Of a stretch of 64,000 nt of DNA, positions 55,925-64,000 are shown in pieces. The translations under genes and the position numbers were made by a program. The stretch lies in NCBI GenBank assembly GCA_949752795.1, contig OX457058.1, positions 34,598,587 to 34,662,586 of the forward strand, read 5' to 3'. Within the stretch, counting starts at the first letter, position 1. Each line of letters begins with the position of its first letter. The DNA is from Hyperoodon ampullatus (lineage: Eukaryota; Chordata; Mammalia; Artiodactyla; Ziphiidae). The notes below the pieces were generated by a model. That model did no database searches and had not been told where the DNA came from. It saw only the letters and a program-made list of their open reading frames with translations.

Positions 55925-56995
55925 AATATTCTTTAAGTAGCGGGTCACAATTTTATTTTCATTTTATTTTTCTGTATGTTTCAAGTTTATCTTTATTCAA
56001 TTAATTTTTTTAAGTAATGCATGCTTAATTTAAAAATTGAATAGTGCTAAAGGTCTTAATAAAATAGAAAGCACCCCATCCCTGCTGTAAACAGAAGCAA
56101 AAAAAAAAAAAAAAAAACTAAGCTAATCCTAGCACACATTTATTCATTTATTTTTATTGAAGCTTTTGGAATTGTGAGAGGGAAGGGGAAAGTTTCATAA
56201 ATTTTATTAATGGGCTTTTAAAAGTAGCTTGACTTCTAAAATTTAAACATCATTTAGTCAATAATCAGTAATAACCATCCTACAATATCAGAAAGGAATA
56301 AGAATAAGAGAAAGTAATTTAAAAATCTCTGATATACTGGAATTCAAAGAGCCTGGAAGCTCACCGATCTCCAGAAAGAAGGAATTCTTCTTTCCGAGCG
56401 GAGCTGAAATAAATCAGTGGAATTCAAACTTTGTTTTGCAGTTGAATCCCCTTCTTTCCCCAGAGTCTTAGGTTGAACCCCTAATCTATGAAACTGACAA
56501 AAGAATGTTAAGATCTCAGGTGCTAGTGTGTGGTCCAAAACCTTCATTAGACAATGAGCAAACTGAGGGCCAGAAATAGATAATCTGACCCAATGTCAAT
56601 TGCCCAACCCAGAGTCCTGACTTCCAATGTGAGATGCTCTGTTCTAAATCTCGTATGACCCCTAGTTAGCCCCTTCAATGTTTTATGGGCCATCTTCGCA
56701 GTAGTCTTACAGTCAAAACTGCTGGTATCAAACCTAAAAGGAACTCTACGATTGCTCCCCAAGTCTGGGTAGTAAAGAATCAGAAAGGGGGAGTGGTGGG
56801 GAAGATCTAAAGGCAGTGCCACTCACCTTTCCTCCCCAGCCTCTCTTCCCTGAACTAAATACTGCCTAGTGAAGGCACTGTCTCAAGGAGCTATGCAACC
56901 CTGCTCGGGAGAGACAGGTGATGCACCGGCAGTGAAGGTTCCAGTCATCACAGTGGTGCTATACCTTCTTAGAGGGACTTCCATACCATAAATAA
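55925..56995. other. Intergenic DNA with an A-run and a MIR-like fossil
   Basis: An A-run at about 56098-56117. 56545-56650 ('caaactgagggccagaaata') resembles a reversed MIR. No gene seen. Confidence 0.45.
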
Positions 56996-57014
56996 ACAAA
57001 ATGAGTGCTCCGTA

Positions 57015-57200
57015 TTGGTATATCATACAAGTCAGGCACAGTGCTAAACAGCTGGATACTTTGTCATCAATTCTCACAGCACACCCATAAAGTATGTACT
57101 GTCGATTCTATTATAGAAATTGACTTTCTCAAGGTCACATTTCTAGAAGAGTTGGAACTAGGATTGGAATCCAGCCACTCCAGAATCCAAACTCCAGCCG
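57015..57200 (-). mobile_element. MIR fossil
   Basis: 'tcaggcacagtgctaaacag', 'tcaattctcacagcacaccc', 'tctcaaggtcacatttctag' and 'aggattggaatccag' follow a reversed MIR. Confidence 0.7.
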
Positions 57201-57690
57201 AACTTCTCAAATAGATGTATGTCCAGAAAAAGCCAAACCAGGATAGTGAAAAGCCTCAAAATCTTGATGTAAGAGAAATAATTGAAGGAATTATGACTCT
57301 TTGGACAAGAAGAGTTTCAGGCTAACAATATTTATCCCTCAGAGTTGAGAAAGACAAACAGGTTAAAATAATAAAATAAAAGATAAAGTGTCTCACTATC
57401 ATAAGTGCTCAGTAAACAGAGATTTAAAAAAATCAAAAGTGGGAAGGGACAAGGCAGGGAATGGACGGTTTTCTGATATTTAAAGAACTACTCAGTGGTC
57501 GGCGGGTTCTGTGAAACTATGTGGGGTGAACAAGGATAGAAGCTACTGGAAGGTACTAGCATAGGATAAGAACTTGCTTAAGTGGCAGATGGGTGGGGTG
57601 GGCCACTTCCAGACGATTCTCACAAACGCCTGAGGACCAGGAGACACCTACAGAGGGTTCATGCACTGGCTGGGCAGACAGGTAAATTTA
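57201..57690. other. Unassigned intergenic DNA
   Basis: No gene or confident repeat. Confidence 0.4.
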
Positions 57691-57694
57691 ATCA

Positions 57695-57805
57695 GAGGTG
57701 AAATTTTGAGTTTTTTTCAGTTGGTCTGTTGACATTCAACTAGTCACCTAGTCTCTGAGCTTCAGTTTTCTCATCAGTAAAATAGGAATATTAGTCCTTA
57801 CATAG
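57695..57805 (+). mobile_element. MIR fossil
   Basis: 'gagcttcagttttctcatca' and 'gtaaaataggaatattagtc' mark the MIR core. Confidence 0.6.
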
Positions 57806-58615
57806 ATAGGTAACAAATGTGGGATAGTCTTTCTTGCCAGTGGGACGTAGACATAGTCTACATGAGGGTTTTCTCGTCAGACCCTTTATAAAAGTGATAA
57901 GAGTACAGAATGAAAAAAGTAGTAAAAGCTCTTAAGCCTGTTTCAGTACTTTACATGAGTCCCTTGCCTCTGCTCTCATAACTTTTTTTAAAAGTAAGGA
58001 ATACTTCTATAACCTAGAGAATTTGTGTGTGTACGTTAAACATCAGCCCCAAAGTCGAGATGCTAATTAATGAAATACAGCTGTGATATTCTCACAAAGA
58101 ACTCTGAACTATCATCTAATTTATCCTCCTAATAAAAGCATTTTTCCCATGCATTTCAGTTAAAACAATAAAAATTATGTCAACAGGGCTATTGACATTT
58201 TAGCTAATAATAGAATCCATTATGTTACGTTAATAAAACAAATCTTCAATTTTATTTATTAAAATTCTACCATTATCACTTTAATAAAATGTATATGCTG
58301 CCATATAAAGAAGATTCACTAACCCTGACAACCAAAGAAATCAAGTGAAAGAGTGCTTTTGAGTAAGCACAATCACTAGTGAACCTAACCAATGAATTAA
58401 AATAGAGGTCATAAAGTAAATTCCACATCTCAGGGGAAAAAAAGAAAGTAGTCTCTAGCTGGAAGCATTATAAATAAGAAATAAAAAACAAAACACAATA
58501 AAGCATACAAAAACATTAAACAACCAAATAAAGCAAATACCAACAAGTTGGTAATAACAGATATGAGGAGAATATATTCCTTCTTGAAAAGAGGTTGATT
58601 CTCAGGTTGGATTTT
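57806..58615. other. Unassigned AT-rich intergenic DNA
   Basis: Largely AT-rich and non-repetitive in appearance; 58040-58330 has no recognised repeat and could be conserved non-coding DNA, but nothing specific supports that. Confidence 0.35.
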
Positions 58616-58619
58616 ACCT

Positions 58620-58800
58620 TGTAAGGGTCAAGGTCATGGTCTCTGGAACTAGACTGCCTGGGTTTGAGATCTTCCAGCCCTGCTAGTTTTGTGGCCTTGA
58701 GAGCATGTCTCCTCTTCCCGTGCTCAGTTTCCTCATCTGTACAATAGAAATGGTGATAGCACCTGCCTCCCTGGGCTGATGTTAGGTGTGAGGAATGATG
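58620..58800 (+). mobile_element. MIR, well preserved
   Basis: 'tggaactagactgcctgggt', 'ttgagatcttccagccctgc', 'gctcagtttcctcatctgta' and 'caatagaaatggtgatagca' give nearly the full MIR order. Confidence 0.85.
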
Positions 58801-58859
58801 CTTGCAGAGGCACATGGTGATGCTCGCATAGCTGATAAGAAAAACTCTGAAAAAAAAAA

Positions 58860-59325
58860 TGAGCAGCACTTGCATTCTCTTGTGTTTAACTATGTTATGC
58901 AGCTGTAAAAAATTAAAACAGCATATAATGGCATCAGATGAGAGCTAGATAATTCCAATGGACATAAACATTTAGAAACAAACCCAAATTGAAAAGTATT
59001 TACCATATGACAAGGGTAGAAATGCAAATGAGTGGGGGAAAAGATTATTCCAAAAATGATGCTGAGATAGCTGGCTTTTTAGAAGCACTACATTGGGTTG
59101 ATTTTTTTTTTAATCTCACAACATACAATGGGATAAATTCCAGGTGGGTTGAGGAGTTAAGTTTGAAAAATGAAATCATAAAAGAACTGAAAGGAAATCA
59201 CTGTTTCTATAATTTTGAATTTGGAAAAGGACTTTCTGAGTGTGACCCTAATGGTGGAAATTATTTAGGGAAAGGCTTATATAAAGAAACTAAGAAACTG
59301 TACTGTGGGACAAAATAATGTACAG
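58860..59325 (+). mobile_element. Decayed LINE-1/HAL1-like ORF2 fragment
   Basis: A 109-codon open frame (58989-59318) remains in old LINE-like sequence ('gggataaattccaggtgggt', 'ggaaaaggactttctgagtg', 'aaagaaactaagaaactg'). It is a leftover of a transposon reading frame and not a host gene. Confidence 0.6.
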
Positions 59326-59579
59326 CAGGGCTTCCCGAAATGTGAGGTACCAGCAGTGACATTGGGAGGTACACAGATGAGTCTACTTTGTTTTAATTAT
59401 TATATATTTATTTTAATTGTATTATAAGATCTTAGTTTACCAAACCTTAGAATTCACTGATATCAAGGCAAGGAAGAAGCTAAAGTTGGTATGTACACTT
59501 AGAAGGAAGTCAATTTGAACAAAAATATTAGATAAATAATATTAGAGTTTGTTCTCAGATATTGTAAAAATATATAATG
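59326..59579. other. Unassigned AT-rich spacer
   Basis: The start resembles a hAT MITE end ('ggcttcccgaaatgtgaggt') but this is weak. Confidence 0.35.
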
Positions 59580-60049
59580 CAACTGTTCACTATTTACAAC
59601 AGCCAAGACATAGAAGCAACCTAAATGTCCATCGACAGATGAATGGATAAAGAAGATGGAGTACATATATACAATGGAATGTTACTCAGCCATTAAAAAG
59701 AATGAAGTAATGCCATTTGCAGCAACATGGTTGGGCCTAGAGATTATCATACTAAGTGAAGTAAGTCAGACAGAGAAAGACAAATATTATATGATAACAT
59801 TTATACGTGGAATCTAAAAAATATTACAAATGAACTCATCTGCAAAACAGAAATAGACTCACAGGCACAGAAAACAAACTTATGGTTATCAAAGGGGAAA
59901 GACGGGGGAGGGATAAATTAGGAATTTGAGATTAACAGATACACACTACTGTATATAAAATAGATAAGTAACAAGGACCTACTGTGTAGCACAGGGAATT
60001 ATAGTCAGTATTTTGTAATAACCTATAATGGAAAAGAATTTGAAAAAGC

Positions 60050-60088
<39 letters not shown>

Positions 60089-60145
60089 TATGTAACTGAA
60101 TCAATTTGCTGTACTATGTATATATACATATATATATAGCAATAA
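59580..60145 (+). mobile_element. LINE-1 ORF2 end and 3' UTR with a TA repeat
   Basis: 'caacagccaagacatagaag', 'atcgacagatgaatggataa', 'gaagtaagtcagacagagaa', 'gtgtagcacagggaattata' form the L1 C-terminal part and 3' UTR. It contains a (TA)n (about 60049-60091) and ends near 'gctgtactatgtatatat'. It is the forward counterpart of the reversed copies at 21.97 and 26.85 kb. Confidence 0.85.
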
Positions 60146-60149
60146 AATC

Positions 60150-60435
60150 ACAAATGTATGGGAGAATGATGACTAGAGATGGAAACTATGGATGAGAAGA
60201 TGTTCTAATTAAGCTAATTCTTTAAAAATTCATTTATAATTAGAATTTTATATAATTCCAATTAAAACACCTGCTTTTGAGGGGAAGTCTTTCAGAAGTA
60301 CACCTAAAAGAACACAGAAGAACCAACAGAATAAGGGGTAGCCTTCACAATACCAGATATTAGCACATTTTATTCCACTGAACAAACAAACAGAATAGTG
60401 TGGTATCAATGCATTGAAACAGGAAACTCAGAAAT
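60150..60435 (+). mobile_element. Old LINE-1-like fragment
   Basis: 'aatagtgtggtatcaatgca', 'ggaaactcagaaatagaccc' resemble an ORF2 segment. Decayed. Confidence 0.5.
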
Positions 60436-60439
60436 AGAC

Positions 60440-60775
60440 CCAAGAGTGTGTAAAGCTTTGGTAGAGACACCATCCTTTCAGCAAATACTTGGAGTGCCCG
60501 TCCTGTGGGCACCGGGCTGGGGTATGGGAATAAAATGGTGAACCAGCGAGAGACGTGGGCCCTGCCCCAGCTCTGCATGCAGTCTAGAAGGAAGGTGGCA
60601 TTCATGAAATCACAGGGCAGGGCCCACGACTCTGTAAAATTGCATCTGTGACAAGTGCCATGTAGGAAGGGACCGTGGTGTAAGGAGAGTTTATAAAAAG
60701 GGGAATATGTCTTCTTCTCATCCCATAGAGGACTTAATCTCTGACCCGGAAATAAATGAGACAAGAACATGTTTT
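60440..60775 (-). mobile_element. L2 fragment
   Basis: 'gtgggcaccgggctggggta', 'aatggtgaaccagcgagaga' and 'ctctgcatgcagtctagaag' match a reversed L2 3' end. The continuation to 60770 ('tgacaagtgccatgtagg') fits less well. A 136-codon minus-strand open frame here is not a gene. Confidence 0.62.
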
Positions 60776-60799
60776 CCTGTATAAAGTGACAAAAGCAGG

Positions 60800-60955
60800 A
60801 TCAATTGTTCTTTATAACATTTTTGCAGCACTTAGTATACAACAGCATCATGCCAGCCACTCTAATAATCTCAATAATCCAGTGAAATAGAGACCATCAT
60901 GCTTTCCATTTTTGCCCTGAAGAGCACTGAGCCTTAGCTGGCATGTGACAGGCAG
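60800..60955 (-). mobile_element. MIR-like fossil
   Basis: 'gccagccactctaataatct' and 'cagtgaaatagagaccatca' with 'ctgaagagcactgagcctta' suggest a reversed MIR, strongly decayed. Confidence 0.45.
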
Positions 60956-60999
60956 ACCCGGGCTGTCCAAAGCCAGAGTTTTCCCTTACTCTCTTTTTC

Positions 61000-62430
61000 T
61001 TTCAACAGCTTTATGGAGGTATAATCAACATACCAAAAAACTGCACATATTCCACATTTACAAGTTGATGCGTTTGGACACACAGCACACCCATGAACGT
61101 GAAACCACCACCACAGTAAAAGTAATAGATGTATCCATCACCTCCAGAATTCTCTTGTGTCCCTTTTGTGTGTGTGTGGTAAGAACACCAACCTGAGATC
61201 TAGTTTCTCAAATTTTTAAGTGCACATTACGATATTGTTAACTATAGGCTATGTGGACAGCAGAAATCTAGAACTTATTCATCTTGCATAACTGAAACTT
61301 TATACTCATTGAACAGCAAGTCCCCATTAACCCTCACCCCATCCATGGTAATCAGCATTCTACTCTCTGCTTCTAGAGTTTGACTACTTTAAATACCTCA
61401 TATAAGTGGAATCATGCAGTGTTTGCCCCTCTATGACTGGCTTATTTCACTTAGCATGATGTCCTCCAAGTTCATCCACATTAGCAGGATTTCCTTTTTT
61501 TAAGGCTGAATAATATTTCATTGTATGTATATACCACATTTTAAAAATTCATTCGTCTGTCTATGGACATTTGAGTTGTTTCCACATCATAGCTATTAGT
61601 GAATAATTCTGCAGTGAACGTGGGAGTACAGATGTCTCTTTGAAAGTATGATTTCAATTCTCTGGGGTATGTACCCAGAGGTGGGATTGCTGGATCATAC
61701 GGTAGTTCTATTTCTTTACCTTTCCACCAGGAGTATACAAGGGTTCCAATTTCTCCACATACTTGTCAACACTTTGTTTTGTTTTAAAATAGCCATCCTA
61801 GTGGGAAGCTGCTGCATAGCACAGGAAGATCAGCTTGATGCTTTGTGATGATCTAGAGGAGTGGGATAAGGAGGGTGGGAGGGAGGCTCAAGAGGGAGGG
61901 GATATGGGGATATATGTATACATATAGCTGATTCACTTTGTGGTACAGCAGAAACTAACATAATATTATAAAGCAATTATATTCCAATAAAGATATTAAA
62001 AAAAATAAAATCAAATAAAATAGCCATCCTAACAGGTATGAGGTAATATCTTATTGTGGTTTTGATTTGCATTTCCCTGATGATTAGTGATGTTAAACAT
62101 CTTGTATGTCTTCTTTGGAGAAATGTCTATTAAAGTCATTTGCCCATTTTTTAATCTGGTCTTGGCAATGAAATCATGGATATGACATGAACAGCACAGT
62201 CATCAAGAGCGTAAGTAAGATGTCTGCACAGCAAAGGAAACCATCAACAGAACGAAAGAGCAACCTACAGAATGGAAGAAAATATTTGCAAACCATATAT
62301 CTGATAAGAGATTAATATCCAAAATATATAAGGAAAGACTACAACTCAATAGCAAAGAAACAAAACAAAGCAAAAAACAATAACCCAGTTGAAAAACAGG
62401 CAAAGGACTTGTATAAACACTTCTCCCTCT
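61000..62430 (-). mobile_element. Old LINE-1 with 5' inversion (twin-priming type) and nested insertion
   Basis: 61000-61800 and 62032-62160 form one reversed L1 3' part ('gctttatggaggtataatca', 'atataagtggaatcatgcag', 'ggattgctggatcatacggt', 'tttccctgatgattagtgat'). At 62160 orientation flips: 62161-62428 is forward ORF2 ending at 'cacttctcc', which is the same point of ORF2 where the reversed part begins, with about 30 bp overlap. This is the layout expected from twin priming. A younger L1 interrupts it at 61801-62016. Not coding. Confidence 0.7.
61786..62031 (+). mobile_element. Short 5'-truncated LINE-1 nested in the old L1
   Basis: Only 3' UTR remains (61801-62010: 'ctgctgcatagcacaggaag' to 'ccaataaagatatta' plus tail). 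A perfect 15-bp target duplication (aaaatagccatccta) at 61786-61800 and 62017-62031 bounds it. Same subfamily as the 54-kb and 0.7-kb copies. Confidence 0.93.
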
Positions 62431-63205
62431 TCATCATTATACTGTGATACCAGCTGAATTTTAGGATTACACACACACACACATTCATGTATGTATGTGT
62501 GTCCTAAACATTTGCTCTCATGCCATATATCTAAATACTTCAAAGTTATAAATCAAGCTATCAACTGTTGAATAAAATGTGTTCTAACCTCCTACCTAGA
62601 CAAACAGACCTTCAAAATGCCCTGGGAGACCAGGTTAGAATTTAGAATTCTCAGCCTCCTTGGTGTTCTGTCCTGGACCTTGGTCACACAGGGAGGGGTA
62701 GCCTTGGCCATGACCCTGTGACTCCCACTCCTCTTCTTCCCACCCCCATCGGTTTCAGACTCCATCCCACATCACAAGGGGGCCTCCAGCACAAGTGTGT
62801 GGACTTCCCAGCTCCGTCCACACCTTGTTCCCTGCAGATAGTCACTCCCTTGGATGCATCTTGGGCCTAGAGGTGCACACACTTCAGTGCAAGACCTGGG
62901 TGGGCCATCAGGAGGGGTCCACACTGGGAGTGTACTGGGGCCTCTGGGCAGGGAAGTCCCATTGTGACTTTGTACTCAGGGGAGGGGCATAGCCAGAGGA
63001 CAGCAAAAGCATGGGGCCCAGGGCAGTGGCCTCTCTGGTCTGACATAAAATAACTTAAAATATTTAAAACAACAATTTGAGTTATAAAATAGCAATTGAG
63101 ATAAGTACTATTATTATCTCCATTTTCTAGGAAAAGATGACAAGTAAACCTGTGTGCTGGGGGGCAGAATGGTTGTAAAGGATCTTTCCACTTGTAACAT
63201 TTCTC
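62431..63205. other. Unassigned intergenic DNA with a CA run
   Basis: (CA)n of about 8 units at 62469-62485. 63060-63150 ('attattatctccattttcta') may be a reversed MIR. The 62600-63000 part is GC-richer but shows no gene. Confidence 0.4.
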
Positions 63206-63209
63206 ACTA

Positions 63210-63288
63210 GCTGCTTCTTTTCCTTCCTTTTTTTTCTTTCTCCCCCTCCCTTCCTCCCTCTCTTCCTTCCCTCCTTTCCTTCCTTCTT
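63210..63288. repeat. Polypyrimidine tract
   Basis: Nearly 80 bp of C and T on the plus strand (CTTC/CCTT units). The minus-strand Lys/Glu/Gly-rich open frames here are a product of it. Confidence 0.9.
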
Positions 63289-63460
63289 TATACAAATATT
63301 TAGAGAGTGCCCTATGTGCCAGGCACTGCCTGGGCCCTGGGGTTCAAGGCTAATCAAGACAAATGCTCTCAGGGAGTTTACAACCTAATGAGGGGACTAG
63401 CATTGATCACACACAAATAAATGGATAATTACAAACTGGGACAAGTGTGCTGACAGATAA
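63289..63460 (-). mobile_element. L2 3'-end fossil
   Basis: 'gccctatgtgccaggcactg', 'gggagtttacaacctaatga' and 'acacacaaataaatggataa' match the reversed L2 end. Confidence 0.75.
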
Positions 63461-64000
63461 GCATGTGTTGATTTGTTGGTTGCCTTTGATTTAAGGTTTC
63501 CTGCTGAGGCGGGAAGGAATGTAAATCTGTTTTTCTCTTAAAGCCAGAGGCCTTACATATTTTCACAAACTTCCCAGTTCTGTACGGCCGGTGTAATGAA
63601 ACTGTTAACATTCCCCATGTGGATTTAGGCAGAGAAGACCTAGAAGCTTATTATTTTTAAATAGCTTTGTGTCGAGGAGGAGAATCCTAGAAGGAAAATC
63701 TGCTTGTGCCTTTAACATTGGCAATTTGGATTTCTGATCGCCCATTGATCTTACATCTTTTCACTAACGGTGTTCCTGGTTTCTGGTAAGGAGGAAATAA
63801 AGCCCCATGAACTTTACCTTGGGAAAGGAATGATCATATCTTTACCATATCTAAGGGTCACTTAGGCAAACATTCCCTAAGAGGCACAAGCAGCTGGTCT
63901 TACCCTCTCATCCTCCCCTGCCCCGTACTGAACAGTCAAGCTTTTTAAAATTTTTATTCCTCGCAGGGGAAAACCTTATTTGAGAAGTTGTATTTTAGTA
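63461..64000. other. Unassigned intergenic DNA to the window end
   Basis: No gene or repeat recognised. Confidence 0.4.

Noticed and set aside
58989..59318. 109-codon open frame with a KGLYKETKK-like end
   Set aside because: It lies in LINE-like sequence and reads as an old ORF2 remnant.
1..64000. Search for CRISPR-like arrays, bacterial operons, integrase sites or an unknown multi-gene system
   Set aside because: The DNA is mammalian throughout, with a two-exon gene, CpG island and mammalian transposons. No evenly spaced repeat array or gene cluster was found.

Overview
This is a stretch of mammalian nuclear genome and contains one protein-coding gene, MEX3B, on the minus strand. Six tRNA-derived SINEs (about 2.83, 6.08, 9.02, 15.3, 52.3 and 55.7 kb) carry the body typical of the CHR-type SINEs of whales, hippos and ruminants. 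Four of them have the short form with the 'gagagtccgcctgccgatgc'-type head that I associate with toothed whales. No ruminant BovB or Bov-tA sequence was seen. A cetacean, probably a toothed whale, is the best guess; the species cannot be named from sequence alone.

Layout. 1-44.8 kb is gene-poor, AT-rich sequence filled with transposon remains: old and younger LINE-1 pieces, L2 and MIR fossils, MaLR-type LTRs, hAT/Charlie MITEs (MER5A, MER20-like) and one 2.3-kb hAT element that still shows broken transposase sequence (4.63-6.97 kb). 44.85-49.3 kb is MEX3B, read right to left: promoter and 5' leader (about 48.8-49.35 kb), coding exon 1 (48508-48775), an 831-bp intron, coding exon 2 (46229-47676) and a 1.4-kb AT-rich 3' UTR ending near 44.85 kb. 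A CpG-rich island covers about 46.2-50.8 kb. 50.8-64 kb is again intergenic, with a 1.7-kb truncated LINE-1 bounded by a perfect 15-bp target-site duplication, two clean SINE insertions, and an old LINE-1 with a 5' inversion and a nested younger LINE-1.

The predicted MEX3B protein has 571 residues: a glycine-rich N-terminus, a leucine-rich export-type stretch, two KH RNA-binding domains, a long disordered Ser/Pro/Gly-rich middle and a C-terminal C3HC4 RING finger. It is an RNA-binding ubiquitin ligase, and there is no operon-like partner nearby. The many other long open frames around 46-51 kb are by-products of GC-rich DNA with few stop codons.

I found no new multi-gene system. The observations most worth checking are: an 86-bp near-identical inverted repeat (23695-23780 and 24959-25044) enclosing a block that looks like a conserved non-coding element, a pattern expected of a small inversion with duplicated breakpoints; a SINE that appears to have carried about 50 bp of 3' flanking DNA with it (5992-6058); and an in-frame, stop-free 92-codon leader upstream of the MEX3B start.
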